Below, piece after piece: positions 1-12,420 of a DNA stretch of 64,000 bases (its first letter is position 1; each line of letters opens with the position of its first letter). Source of the DNA: Dichetophora obliterata (taxonomy: Eukaryota > Arthropoda > Insecta > Diptera > Sciomyzidae); NCBI GenBank assembly GCA_963920525.1, contig OY986439.1, positions 20,036,819 through 20,100,818 of the forward strand. Direction: 5' to 3'. Below the pieces are notes generated by a model that was not told the origin of the DNA, did not search any database, and saw nothing but the letters and a program-made list of their open reading frames with translations. Position numbers and translations under genes: made by a program.

Positions 1-3000
1 CAATTCACACAATAGCCCAAATTCACTAAACTTACCATCCCAACAACCTGAAACACGTGCTTTGCTGAGGACAACTTCAGCAACCACAAATACAGGTCAA
101 CCCAGGCAGCGTATAAAATGGTCATCTTTATTAAATAAATCTGTTATGCGCTGCTACTACATAGCTACCAAAATGGAAATCGAAATGCATGTATATAGAT
201 CGCAAATGAGAACACTATTCTTACAGGAATTTCCTAATATGTCCAGACTAACGGAACAAAATATAGCTGACAGAAGAAGAGCGATAACAACGAAGCAGCT
301 ACTTACCACCGAGGAAATAAACCTTAGCAAGCAAGAAGCTGAGATTTATCTATCAAGGCAAAGACACACAAATGAGGAACGTGTTGAAGGCCAAGCTCCT
401 ACAGGCCAACAAAATAACGTCTATACACCTCTTGACCCAGAAGAGCGAAGGTTTGCAGAAGACCAAACAGAAACTCAAGGAGTCACTAACCCAGAGGATT
501 TCAGAGCCGAGGAAAACCAAATAGAAACTGAAAGAGACCTTGACGGAGAAAATGAAACGACAAACATTCTACGAGAAAATTTTCAAACTGCCCTAGCTCA
601 ATATGAAAATAGTGATCCATTCCAAAGAGAGGGTATTCCAAGGCTGCACAGTAACAAAAAATTAAATGAGCTTGCACATATTATAAACACACGTATTCTG
701 CCAAACTACCTAGTCGAAGCTCATAATTTTGAGCAAGTTCACTGCCTCATTTATGTTGCAGCAGTCGTTGTTGTGAGAACACTGAACAAAAAGATGTTGC
801 CTCAATCAATAGAACCAACTCGAAGGACAAACACGTATATGCCACCTTGGGAACGTCGGCTGAACAACAAAATTAGTAAGATCAGACAGGACCTCGGAAG
901 GCTCACAGCGTATGCTACTGGCTCCAGATCACGGAAAATTCAAAGGCACGTAGCAGCCATCGTTTCTCCAAGAAGAATTAATGAACTAACAGAGGCCACA
1001 CTGATAGAAATAAAAGATTTCAAAACACAAATGCTTGCAGCATATTCAAAAAGGCTCGCGAGATTTAAGAAAAGTAGAAATCGAAAACTGGAAAATGCGC
1101 TGTTCGCAAGAAATGAGAGACGCTTCTATCAAAAACTGGAAGCTCCGGAAACACAGGTTAACAATGTTTACTCACCTAGTATGGAAGAATTTAGGAACTT
1201 ATGGGAGACCATATGGAGCAGAGCAAAGACTCCGAATCTTAACACTCAATGGATTTTCAACGAACAAGACGACAGCAGAAACTACACCACAATGCAAGAC
1301 ACCTGCATCACATCGGAAGAAGTTAACACAGCGATCAAAGCGTGCAGCAATTGGAAATCCCCAGGGCCAGATCAAATACAAAATATTTGGCTGAAAAAGT
1401 TCACTTCTACGCACACACTTCTTGCAAAATACTTCACCGAATTTTTGAATGATCCAGCAATGACTCCCTGTTTTCTGATGGCCGGAAATACATATCTTAT
1501 ACCTAAGGGAAACAACACTTTGGATTCTGCTAATTTCCGACCCATTACATGTCTCTCGACCACTTATAAGCTGCTAACTAAGATCTACACTAATCGCGTT
1601 TATCAACACTGTGTTTCTAATCAAATTATTACACAGGAGCAAAAAGGATGCTGCAGAAACTCAATGGGGTGCAAAGAACAGCTGACGATTGACTCAATTA
1701 TTGCCCAGCAAGCAATTCAAAATAAGCGAAACATATCCTTTGGATACATCGATTACAAAAAGGCCTTCGATAGTCTTCCACATTCGTACCTGCTGAAAAT
1801 TCTCCAAATTTACAAGATAGATGAGCGCATAGTACAATTAATGAAAATGGCTATGGACAAGTGGAATGTTAGACTTCATGTAAAAGGTACAGCCAGCCTC
1901 CCTATACCTATAAGAAGCGGAATATTCCAAGGCGATGCGTTTAGTCCTCTATGGTTTTGCTTAAGTTTGAACCCGTTGAGTAAAATCCTTCGAAATCTTA
2001 CCATAGGATTCAAACTCAAGACCGAAAATGATTCGATCAATATCAATCATCTGCTTTATGTTGATGACTTAAAGCTTTATGCAAATAGCAAAGAAAACAT
2101 GCAGAGAATGATAGCCTCAGTCAAAAATTTCAGCGACGATATCGGGATGGAATTTGGAATCGAAAAATGCAAAATGATACACATAAAAAAAGGGCGCATT
2201 CAGGAGGACGATGAGGGATACTCAATTGATGAGGAGAACACAATTGCAAATCTACGATCAAACGAAAGTTACAAGTACCTTGGTGTCCTGCAACTAAATG
2301 GAGTAAGGCAAAGTCAGATGAAAGAAAATATACGCAAGCAATTTGACCATAGGCTACGGAAAATTCTGAAATCTAATCTCACTTCTGGAAATATTACCAA
2401 AGCTGTTAACACCTGGGCAATTCCAGTATTTACATACTCTTTTGGCATTCTAAAGTGGTCAAATACTGACATTGAACAAATATCAACATCTCTAAGAACA
2501 AAGCTTACAAAATACTTGTGCCATCATCCTAGAAGTGCAATAGAGCGCTGCACATTGCCGCGTGAAGAAGGTGGGCGTGGGTTCCTTGATATTGCAAGCA
2601 TGCAACACTCTCAAATAACTAAATTAAGGAATTATTTCAGAGAGCAAATGGAAACATCGGATTTTATGCGAAATATATGCTTAGCAGATAAGAGATATAC
2701 GCCACTGAAACTTAGTTTAGAAGAGATCCAGACTCCAGAAAATGTGCAGTCTAAGGAAGAGAAAATAAATGTTTGGAAGGCCAAAACCATTCATGGAGTG
2801 CACATATTCCAAATGCAGCAAACTCACATTGATCTAAATTGTTCAAATTTGTGGCTTATGCGAGGGCAGTTATTTGCAGAAACGGAAGGATTTATGGTTG
2901 CCATACAAGACAAGGTTATAGCAACTAGAAACTACCGTAAATACATCATGCACGAAAACATTCCCAATGATATATGTCGGAGATGTAACAGCAGCGTCGA

Positions 3001-4150
3001 AACAATTGACCACATCATTGGGGGGTGTCGAGTGTTAGCGGCATTTGATTACACGCAGAGACATAATCAAGTGGCAAAGATTATTTACATAGACCTAGCA
3101 TTCAATTACGGCCTACTCCTGCAAAAACAACCTTACTACAAGTTCAACCCATTACCAGTTCTTGAGAACAGTAGAGCAAAACTATATTGGGATAGATCAA
3201 TAATAACCGATCGTACCATAAGCGCCAATAAACCAGATATAGTTCTCTTCGACAAAATAGCAAACGTAATCAGTTTATTTGACGTTGCAGTTCCGTTAAA
3301 CCATAACATCCAGTCGACTTATGCTACAAAAGTGCAAAAATATACTGAACTGGCTGAAGAGATCAAAATAATGTACCACGTGTCGCAAGTACAAATATCA
3401 CCCATAATTATTTCCGCTACTGGATTGATTCCTAAAACCCTCGTTAATCAGCTAAAAAAGTATAAAATTGAAAGCACGCTAGAAAATATGCAAAAATCAG
3501 TGATCCTAGGCACATGCCACATTGTTCGACGATTCCTGCAGCAACAACAAGAACAACCCCAACCCGAAGGGCTAGAACCTGGTCTACGCTCCAACAGAGC
3601 CTAATAGTTATAGATACCAACACCCTTACACCCGCATACATAGTATAAACGCGCACTTATTAACGGGCAATCAACTTAACATTTCATAATTCTTACGAAT
3701 TGTTTGCGCAACACAAGCTGCTCGCTCAACATTAAAACTATTTCGACAGTGTCATATGACTCCGTCTGAAAAACTTCCGTTCACTTACCTTTTTCTTTAG
3801 AAGTCAATGCAGCTCCACGCGACAAGTGTAACATACTTACGATGCATTTTTCATGTTCTTTGCTTCTCTCCATTCTATATTAATATATATTCTTACGTAT
3901 TATATATTAGCGCATTACGTATTAGTGTAAGTTATAATTGTAACATTTTTTAATATTAAAAGCAGTCGAATTGATCGCTCCAACGAAGAAGGTTGAAAAA
4001 CTTTTAAAAATAAACAGTTCAATGAAAATATGAAAATAAAAATTGATTTTTTCTAAACTAACTGAACATAAAACATAATTCCTAATCCCTTGGATAATAC
4101 CCGGGATAGGTGCTTTCCAGCCAAGCGGCTGAGAATAATTGCAGAAAATC
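1..4150 (+). mobile_element. Dong/R4-like non-LTR retrotransposon with 3' UTR ending at a (TAA)n tract
   Basis: The element body runs from beyond the left edge through the ORF (stop 3602-3604) and a roughly 545-bp AT-rich 3' UTR. The last 70 bases (4082-4150) are less AT-rich and look like a conserved 3' tail. The body then passes straight into TAA repeats at 4151. Known Dong elements of Bombyx insert in or end with TAA repeats, so this junction fits. The 5' end and target duplication are not in the window. Confidence 0.8.
2..3604 (+). CDS. Dong/R4-like non-LTR retrotransposon polyprotein: reverse transcriptase plus restriction-like endonuclease (5' end outside window)
   Basis: The single ORF of a site-selective non-LTR retrotransposon, which would nick target DNA and reverse-transcribe its RNA there. 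The frame has no stop back to base 2, so the true start lies left of the window; the first in-frame ATG seen (146) is probably internal. RT motifs, in order: FRPITCLS (about 1536), motif A YIDYKKAFDSL (1745-1777), motif B QGDAFSP (1928-1948), catalytic YVDD (2057-2068), then YKYLGV. A C-terminal C-x2-C-x8-H-x4-C knuckle lies at 2975-3028. The restriction-like endonuclease shows KPDIVLFD (about 3229-3252) and DVAVP (3281-3295). No apurinic endonuclease is seen. This order is typical of the R2/R4/Dong group. Over 1190 codons remain open, so the copy is probably recent. Dong versus R4 is inferred from the adjoining TAA tract. Confidence 0.9.
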   Translation, partial: NSHNSPNSLNLPSQQPETRALLRTTSATTNTGQPRQRIKWSSLLNKSVMRCYYIATKMEIEMHVYRSQMRTLFLQEFPNMSRLTEQNIADRRRAITTKQLLTTEEINLSKQEAEIYLSRQRHTNEERVEGQAPTGQQNNVYTPLDPEERRFAEDQTETQGVTNPEDFRAEENQIETERDLDGENETTNILRENFQTALAQYENSDPFQREGIPRLHSNKKLNELAHIINTRILPNYLVEAHNFEQVHCLIYVAAVVVVRTLNKKMLPQSIEPTRRTNTYMPPWERRLNNKISKIRQDLGRLTAYATGSRSRKIQRHVAAIVSPRRINELTEATLIEIKDFKTQMLAAYSKRLARFKKSRNRKLENALFARNERRFYQKLEAPETQVNNVYSPSMEEFRNLWETIWSRAKTPNLNTQWIFNEQDDSRNYTTMQDTCITSEEVNTAIKACSNWKSPGPDQIQNIWLKKFTSTHTLLAKYFTEFLNDPAMTPCFLMAGNTYLIPKGNNTLDSANFRPITCLSTTYKLLTKIYTNRVYQHCVSNQIITQEQKGCCRNSMGCKEQLTIDSIIAQQAIQNKRNISFGYIDYKKAFDSLPHSYLLKILQIYKIDERIVQLMKMAMDKWNVRLHVKGTASLPIPIRSGIFQGDAFSPLWFCLSLNPLSKILRNLTIGFKLKTENDSININHLLYVDDLKLYANSKENMQRMIASVKNFSDDIGMEFGIEKCKMIHIKKGRIQEDDEGYSIDEENTIANLRSNESYKYLGVLQLNGVRQSQMKENIRKQFDHRLRKILKSNLTSGNITKAVNTWAIPVFTYSFGILKWSNTDIEQISTSLRTKLTKYLCHHPRSAIERCTLPREEGGRGFLDIASMQHSQITKLRNYFREQMETSDFMRNICLADKRYTPLKLSLEEIQTPENVQSKEEKINVWKAKTIHGVHIFQMQQTHIDLNCSNLWLMRGQLFAETEGFMVAIQDKVIATRNYRKYIMHENIPNDICRRCNSSVETIDHIIGGCRVLAAFDYTQRHNQVAKIIYIDLAFNYGLLLQKQPYYKFNPLPVLENSRAKLYWDRSIITDRTISANKPDIVLFDKIANVISLFDVAVPLNHNIQSTYATKVQKYTELAEEIKIMYHVSQVQISPIIISATGLIPKTLVNQLKKYKIESTLENMQKSVILGTCHIVRRFLQQQQEQPQPEGLEPGLRSNRA

Positions 4151-4769
<619 letters not shown>

Positions 4770-4805
4770 CGCTTGAACGATGAGACAATCGCCGGCGAGC
4801 TCATT

Positions 4806-5075
4806 TAGGAGTCATCTGGGTATCGCCGGGAAGATTTACAAACGAATCGCCTAAAAGGTTCGTAAGCGATTCCTTGGGATGAGCAGGTAACGAATTGTCG
4901 AGAGGGGTCTTAAATGATTCGCCGGGAAGATTTGAGAACGAATTGCGTAAAGGGTTCTTATACGATTCGCTGGGATGAGTCGCTATCAAATCGCCGAGAG
5001 GAGTCTTAAGCGATTTTCTGGGAAGAGTATCAAACGAATCACCAAGAGAAGTTGAATCGAAGAAACGAATCGCCG
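4806..5075. repeat. 48-bp tandem repeat with alternating (96-bp) subtypes
   Basis: About five and a half degenerate copies of a 48-bp unit built on GATTCGCCGGGAAGA-like and TCGCTGGGATGAG-like halves. Read on the minus strand it gives a 16-residue repeat ending alternately NLPGE and (A/P)xHPxE, so the real period may be a 96-bp dimer. The open minus-strand frame (4801-5088, 95 codons) has no recognisable homology, and a period divisible by three is enough to keep it open. Probably noncoding satellite-like DNA. Confidence 0.75.
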
Positions 5076-5397
5076 ACAAGAGAGGCAAATAAATCGCTTT
5101 TAGGGTTCCTCTCCGATTTGTTGCAAAGCTTTTTTGTTGAACGTTAAAAGATGTTTTATATAAGGGACATTATTTTCCAAACCGGTAAGCAAAAAGATCG
5201 ACCACAGCAAATCGTGCTGATATGAATATTTTTATCGTGATAATAGAATATTTTTAGTTTCCATACGGCAATTCAACACAATAAAATCATTTTTTTAAAT
5301 TTATTCGATGATTATTATTAGTGGAGTAGTATATGGACCAGCCTGCTTCATATTTCAGCAATCGATTTTGAGAATTCTTAAGAAGCCTTCTTTCAAC

Positions 5398-5560
5398 GAT
5401 CGCCGGAATGAGCAAAGGAAGACTTTGAAAATTTTTTTAGAATGGCACATTCATCGATTGGGTTATCAAGCAGCGATCCATCTTCCAAAGATCGCCGGAA
5501 TGAACGAAGGAAGATTTTAAAGATTTTTCTTTAATCTTGCATTCATCGCTTGGGTGATCG
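5398..5560. repeat. Two direct copies of a ~92-bp unit (GATCGCCGGAATGA...)
   Basis: GATCGCCGGAATGA at 5398 recurs at 5490, followed in both by GGAAGA(C/T)TTT, CATTCATCG and TTGGGT(T/G)ATC. It shares the GATCGCCGG core with the 48-bp array upstream, so the two may derive from one repeat. No coding signal. Confidence 0.7.
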
Positions 5561-7762
5561 AAAAAAATTAAATAAATTTAAATATTTTTCTCGACCGTAC
5601 AAGGGTCATTTTAGGAACTTTTTGGCCAAGCAGCGGCCGTATGTCGGACAATGAAAACAAGTAGTGTTATTTTATTACATTTGGGAAAAAGGTTTAGATT
5701 GGAAAAACAGATAATAACATTGAACACAGTGAATAAAATATCATACAAACAAAATTATACTGTCTTAATTGAAAATTCCCTGGGGCATAGTATTCCAACA
5801 ACTAACTTCATACCAGGGTTCACAAAAACTCTTAATTGAAGAGAAAAATAACACTCCTCCTCAATATTTTTCAATTGACTAACGATTCACTTGGCTTTCC
5901 TCATTCGTGAAAAAAAAACTTGAGCGCTCTTATGTTAAATATTCAGAGCAATCAAAACATTTTCTTCGCTCTTTGATAGTATTCGTTCGTAGATTGTGTT
6001 CCTCAAAAAAACTGAGTTGAACAACGCCTTCTCTTTGTTATTCATTTATTGTTTCTTGCTCGCGAGTTTTTGCAAAGATAAACTCATTTCATTGGACATT
6101 TTGCGTTCGGTCATTTGTTGACTCAACGAGTGATCTTGTTAATTAAAAATAAATATGTGCTTTATGTTGAACTATATTTTTTTGCGTTTTTTAATGAAAT
6201 ATTTAAGTACTTAATAATTTTTTAAAATGTGTCTTTTTATTTATTTACCTCAGTTTCTTATAATTTTATAAAATATAATGACTTTTTAAGTTTTTTAATT
6301 TAATATTTAAGTACTTAATAAATTTTGAATATGTTCCTTTTTATTTATCTCAGTTTCTTATAATTTCATAAAATATAATCATTTTTTAAGTTTTTTTAAT
6401 TAAGTATATTATTAGGAAAAATACTTATTATTATTGATTTAGGTCCATTTAATTTATTATGTGCGAAGTGTTTAACTAAAGTTTCGCATCAAATGAAAGC
6501 GAGCGATTCAATGAGTTTATCATTTCAAATTTCATGAGCGATGTAAACTCAACATCTCTCATCAACGCGACGTCGCTCTTTTAAAATTTCTCAGCATACA
6601 AAGTCACGAACAAGGAAAGCAGTTGAGGAGTGAATATTTATTATTAACTATTATATATAGTTTTACTTAAGAAATATTCTTTAAACGCTAATATTTCAGG
6701 TCAAAGATCACAAAAATATTCAGTGAACTCCCTTTCTCTACGCTAATTTCTTTAAAAAAATTATCAAAATCGCTTCAGTAACACGGAAAAACTGTTTCTC
6801 CCACGCATATTTCTATATGCTAGTATCGCCTGTGGTCGAAACTCGACCAACTTTCTGAAATTTCAATAGATTTTTATCATTCTGAGGCATTGACCTTGCC
6901 TTATGAAAATTTGCTGTACTAATTTGAAATCTTAATAAATCTTTCAATAAAAAATACGTTGTACTGAGAAAAGCTATAAATAGCGAGATATCTTCATAAC
7001 TTTCATGTCGAAATAAAGGGGAATTTTCCAAAATTTACTATTCGTAAGAAATTTCACCATCACAATATACATTCACACATGTTACATAAAAAAAGGCTTA
7101 TTGAAGGGTATTCGTAAGAGATAGAGAAAAATGTTTTTGGTACATTGTATTAATGCCGAAAATTTCCTCTTTCACCATGTTCTTCCATTTTTTATAGTTT
7201 AGGTTTTACTTAAGAAATATTCTTTAAACGCTAATATTTCTGGTCAAAGGTCACCAATCTAAAATGTTATCATACTGTAGAGCCAGATCTTTCATTTGAT
7301 ACCTCATTCACCATTCTACCTCTTCCTAGCCCTGAGATTCCTTACTAAAAATAATACAAACTTTCAACGTTAATATTTCGGGTCAGAGGTCATAAATTTA
7401 AAATCTAAAATGATTCTGCACATGTGGGGCGCAGTACCTTTCGAATGATATAAGTTTCATTGCCCTCATTCTAAAATTAATATCGAAAAAGTGTACGACA
7501 ACATTAAATATTTTTAATACATAATATAATAAATATATAAGATTTTTTGGTACAATCCATCAAAAAAATTTCATTAAAGTCGTCATAGCTTATTTATAAA
7601 AGGGTGCAAAAAACAAGTAGATCACAAACGTACTATTGGAAAAACCTTATTTTGCCACTGATAAGTATCAAATTAATTTTCTGTGCATACTTTCAGGCTG
7701 AACATTTTTGAGGACAGTATATGTTGTAAAAGCAATAGGCCGAACATTTTTCAGGGTATTAA
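5561..7762. other. AT-rich noncoding stretch with a 103-bp tandem duplication and a dispersed ~50-bp motif
   Basis: No gene is recognised. ATTTAAGTACTTAATAA at 6201 recurs at 6304 (103-bp step), and the duplicated unit ends in CAGTTTCTTATAATTT. A separate motif, ACTTAAGAAATATTCTTTAA followed by a CGCTAATATTTC core and GGTCAAAG, occurs at 6665-6710 and 7208-7255. A weaker version (AACGTTAATATTTCGGGTCA) lies at 7367-7390. Confidence 0.6.
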
Positions 7763-7902
7763 CTGCTTTATTCTGTATAACGAAAATGCACACCAACGAC
7801 AAGCAAGACACGAGAAGCAATAGAATTTCATATAGAAAAAAGTATTGCTTTTCGTGTCTTGCTTGTCGTTGGTGTGCTACTTCGTGATACAGAATAGTGC
7901 AG
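7763..7902. mobile_element. 140-bp hairpin MITE, copy 1, TSD TAA
   Basis: The whole element is an inverted repeat: about 58-bp arms around a ~20-bp loop. It begins CTGCTTTATTCTGTAT and ends ATACAGAATAGTGCAG. TAA flanks it directly on both sides (7760-7762 and 7903-7905). A second 140-bp copy lies at 27199-27338 with TTA duplications. A 3-bp TWA target duplication is the hallmark of PIF/Harbinger elements, so this is inferred to be a Harbinger-type nonautonomous element. Confidence 0.85.
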
Positions 7903-7905
7903 TAA

Positions 7906-9194
7906 ATGTTGTAAGAGCGCTGTAATAATGGCAAAGATAATTACAGTTTGAGCGATATAATTGCAGAGCAGCAGGCTTGCCTGTTATGTATCCTATTTTT
8001 AAAGAAAATAATTAAAAAATTTTTTGTAGTAACATCGGGTATATCAGTTGGTCTTTAATAAATTCTAAAAATCTCCAACCCCCCCCCCTGCCTTTTAAAA
8101 ATCCTACCCACCGGTATGGTAAAAACTCACTCTTCCAAAGACCAGATTGAATGTTCGAACACAAAACTATTTTCGAGTTGATCTACTCATGCTCATGTTG
8201 CCCATTTTGTTCTAAACACCTTCCCTCACCTACCATTAGCTCACCCACCCACCCTTACCCTCGATGCATACCGATGAACATTGCCAAAAATTATTGTTGA
8301 GCAAATTTATGAATCTTAATAAAAATGCAAAACAAACGCTTATTTAACATTATAATAAATTGAAGCAATCATTTTGGAGCAAACACACAAATATACAAAC
8401 ATAAGGAGCCAACACGCGCATTTTGCCAAACAGACAAAATCGGGCAAAGTGCCAGAGAGCAAAAATTTTGCTAAAATTTCAAAATATCCTTAAATTTTTT
8501 TTTCGTTCTTTCTAATCTTTGACTGGCTTCTGCTGCCAGCCAGCCAGCCTGCCTGCCTGCTTGCCTGTGTATAGTGCAGTAATTCCATTAACCTTTTGCG
8601 AAACTCACCCACGCACACACACAAATGCACACAGATCCACTCACTCATTCACAGCGCACACAAACACATTGACACTAGGGCCTCCTACCTTGCAAACGAG
8701 GATCACCAAACGAGTGCCGACTTGGCTGGAAAAAATCATCAAAAATGGAAAAAGTTGTAGGCAAACAGTAACAACAACAACAACAACAACAAAAGCAACA
8801 ACGCAAACGACAGCACCGAAATTGTGCACAAAACAATAAATAAACTTCCATACACCCAAACAAAAAATTTAGTGCAACGAAAAAAATATATACTAGCTAT
8901 AAAAGGAAGAAGGATAAAAAAAACATAAAAAAAAATAAACCAAAAATGAAAACAGGCAGCAGAACCCATTGAATGCCATCAGGAGAACCAATCAGAAGCA
9001 TTCGAAGGGTGTGGCCTCGTCGTCAACCCCTCGTCCTCGTATGTGACGATGTGCAAGGCTTTTGCATTGTTTTTTGCTTTCGCAGGCTGGTGTTTTTTGG
9101 TGTTTGTGTTAGCTGACGTCCCCGGTTGCAGCCAATGCGTTTGTCTGTCCATCTCCACCGTAAATGTGTCCATTTCTTTGACTCTTCGGCTGAA

Positions 9195-9236
<42 letters not shown>

Positions 9237-10234
9237 AATGTTCGTTAGTTCGAACATTTGTCTCTTCATGTCTTTGCTGGGAAATAACCCGCTCTGCTGA
9301 CCAAGTTGAAATTTTTTTGGATGTAGTAAAAATTGATGTTGTTGCTGTTGTTTTTATTTAACACTGATGCATGCAGAAAACAAAAAAACACGAAAACAAA
9401 ATAAAAATAAATGCAACCCTGCCTGCCACCCGCATGTACATTGGTACGCTTGTTTACCAATTTCTAGAGCACCCTTAATATATATTTATACATATATATA
9501 TATGGATAGATGAGTGCTGCGAGCCACAAAAACTATACTACAAAATAACAAAAACAATAACAACAACTATTCTACTTACAACAAAAAATACACTAAAACA
9601 ACACAAAAACTATTCGGCTTGCATTTATTTTATCATTTGAAATTCGAGACACGGCAGCGGCACAAAACTACAACATCAACAATTTGTTGTTGCTTCTAGC
9701 ATGAGTTATATTGTTGTGTGCATTAGCAGGATTTGCAGGAGTGTGTGCATGTGTACATTAGTGTGTGAGTGTGTAGCATTGCAATAAAATTTCTAAAATT
9801 CATTGTATGTTTTGCACCCACCAACAATAACAACAACAACAAAACTAATTTCACAACAACAATTCAGTCATAAAATGCGATAAAAGTTCCCACGTAGGAT
9901 TTGTAGATTAAATGCGTCAATGATTTGATAATAAATCAAAATGTATACCAAAGAAAAGATACATAATTTATTTTAACTTTTAACAGTATCCAAACGTGGT
10001 TCTTCGAGCCGGATATCGAGCTAGACAATTGAAAATTTATTTTTTGTTGTTGTAATTATAATGCAGGGTATAACAATTGAAATTATGTTTAACAGTAAGT
10101 AAGTTGTTGTAATAATAATCGATAATATTTTTGAATGTGAGAATGATTTAAGTTTGATGTGAGAATGAATTCCTCGATAGAAATAAATTTTCATAGTCTT
10201 ACTTTTTTTGCAATTAACTCAAGACGAAATACTA
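7906..10234. other. Host-like noncoding DNA with fly-type simple repeats
   Basis: No protein or RNA gene is recognised. Base composition is less AT-rich at 8220-9240, with CA-rich blocks (8610-8670), a (CAA)n run (8770-8790), GCC(A/T)-rich runs near 8535 and CAACAA runs at 9555 and 9825. This texture is common in fly 5' leaders and introns, so it may belong to a gene outside the window. Short ORFs here (for example 8519-8839) are low-complexity and show no domain. Confidence 0.45.
9195..9235. repeat. (TGTC)n microsatellite, about 10 units
   Basis: Uninterrupted tetranucleotide run, 41 bp. Confidence 0.97.
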
Positions 10235-10242
10235 CCCAGCAA

Positions 10243-10880
10243 ACATTTTATGAGCCCTCAAAAAGCATGACTCTAAAATACATCATTTATGTGAGTGTTT
10301 TATGAGTGTTCATAACAATGAGCCATAATAGAATCTTTTTTATGCGTATTTTATGGGTGTTTATAACAAGGACGCATAAAAGAATCTTTTTATGCATGTT
10401 TTATGAGTAATCAAAAAAGGGACTCATAAAAGAAACCTATTATGTGCATTTTTTATGAGTGTTCATAAAAATAGCTCATAAAAGAATCCTTTTTATGCAT
10501 GTTTTATGAGTGTTTATGAAATGGAGTTATAAAAGAATACTTTTTATGCGTGTTTCATGAGTTCTTCTAAAATGGTTCATAAAAAAGGATCATAAAATAA
10601 TACTTTTTATGCGTGTTTTATGAGTGCTTATAAAAAGAACTCATAAAAGAATCCTTTTTATGCATTTTTTTATGAGTGTTCATAAAAATAGCTCATAAAA
10701 CAATCCTTTTTATGCATGTTTTATGAGTGTTTATGAAATGGAGTTATAAAAGAATACTTTTTATGCGTGTTTCATGAGTTCTTCTAAAATTGACTCATAA
10801 AGGAATTCATCTAATGCATGTTTTATAAATGCTCATAAAAAGGACTCATAAAAGATTCATTTTTATGCATTCTTGTGATT
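10243..10880. repeat. Subterminal tandem array, ~55-65-bp units in ~216-bp higher-order repeats
   Basis: About ten degenerate copies of a unit containing CTCATAAAAGAATCCTTTTT, ATGC(A/G)TGTTTTATGAGTG and TCATAAAA. A block starting AAAAATAGCTCATAAAA (10467) recurs at 10683, so about 216 bp was duplicated as a unit. Confidence 0.8.
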
Positions 10881-11711
10881 CTTGTAAAAGTTATTCCAGT
10901 ATAAAGTAGGCGCTTGCAATGCTGGTGCCAAAATTTGGGGAATTCCATTCTTGCAGCGATCAGCTTGCTGCGTTTTTTGGTGCGCAGCAAGCTTTATAAA
11001 CAGAATTTAAATATTAATTAAGAGTTTAAACGTTGGAGTTTGTGAAAGAGATTCCATTTAACATATTCAATATATAGAAAATAATCATGTCAGTTTTTAT
11101 AAATTGTTCACTATAATTATGATATAAAATACTGCAAGAAAGAGTCTTCAGAAATAATTAAGTTTTTAAAAATTCAGGAAATTCGTTTAAAGGTTGAGAT
11201 AACAGAAAATAGTGAAGAATATAAGGAAGCGAATGAGTAGGTTTTTAACAGTCGAACTCCTGATAGTAAAATTCCAGCAACCATTTAGTCCTTATTGAGC
11301 AGTGGACCAACAAATATTAGAAAGCAATTAGCGACACATGGCTATTTCCACAGGAAAGTCTACCGTGACCAAAAAATTAAAACTTATTAATTATTAATAA
11401 TTTTATGATATTATCTAAGAGAAACATTTTAATTTTATTAATTTAAGCAATTTGCACATAAAATTATTAACCATGATGATCACATCGTCTGCACTGTTTC
11501 ACAAATGTAGTTTTTCTTTTTCGTAAGTGTTTAGTAAATGTTTCATAAACATTTTTGTTTTAGTAAAAATGGAAGGCATTGGCTAAAGATAATGAAAAAA
11601 TGGTTGATGCAATTAAAGGAAAATATATTGAATTTGTTTTTAATTACTAAATTACATAATTACTTAACTACCTAATTACTTAATTACCCAATTAAATTGC
11701 AATAGAAAAAA

Positions 11712-12092
11712 CTGTCCCGTGCGACCTGTCCCGTGCGACCGAACTTAATATTAAATTAAAAAATAAGTGTTAAATATTATTGGGTAAAATAAAAGCAATT
11801 TAAAAGAAACACCAATGCACAACATCCATAAAATAAACTCTTTGAAAAATTCCATCAGACTTCGCTGAATTCGGCGCTTGAGTTGTTGTCCTCGAAAAAA
11901 ACTTCCGTTTTTTGTCCCGTGCGATCCCCGTTGTTTTTGGTAATTATTTTGAAAAGGAAAAATTACCGATAATCAACCTTAGCACCACTTATAGAGCTTA
12001 CTATGAGTTATAAGTTAAGACCATTATCAAAATATAAATCCGTGTTATTACTACTTTTTTCACTTTAACTGCGTACGACTGTCCCGTGCGAC
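11712..12092 (+). repeat. Four copies of the motif (C)TGTCCCGTGCGA
   Basis: Exact or near-exact copies at 11712-11725, 11726-11739 (head to tail), 11913-11924 and 12079-12092, all in the same orientation. The GC-rich motif stands out in AT-rich DNA and may be a protein-binding or fold-forming site of the surrounding element. Function unknown. Confidence 0.8.
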
Positions 12093-12420
12093 ACTATGGA
12101 AATGCCCATATAAGTTTTTAAATATGAGTCTTAAAAGAGTCTTTGATAGGAGTCATAAAGGAGTCATAAAAGAGTATTTAATGTGAGAATTTAATGGGGT
12201 TTTTGTGCTCACAAAATAGTCTTTAATATGAGTCTTAAAAGAGTATTTAATTAGAGTCATAAAATTATATTTTCTTTGCGTCATAAAATAATCACTAAAA
12301 GGAGTCATATCGGGGTGCCCTCAACTTTGGAAAAAAGACTCAAAAAGTCTTTTTTGATCGCATGATGATGAAAAAACCTCATAAATAAGAGTCTAAAAAG
12401 AGCATTAAAAGAGTCTTAAT

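Noticed and set aside
4801..5088. 95-codon minus-strand ORF with a 16-residue repeat
   Set aside because: A 48-bp tandem repeat unit is divisible by three, which explains the open frame. No homology, start context or neighbouring exon supports a protein.
8519..8839. 106-codon Thr/His-rich ORF
   Set aside because: Composition follows CA and CAA simple repeats; no domain.
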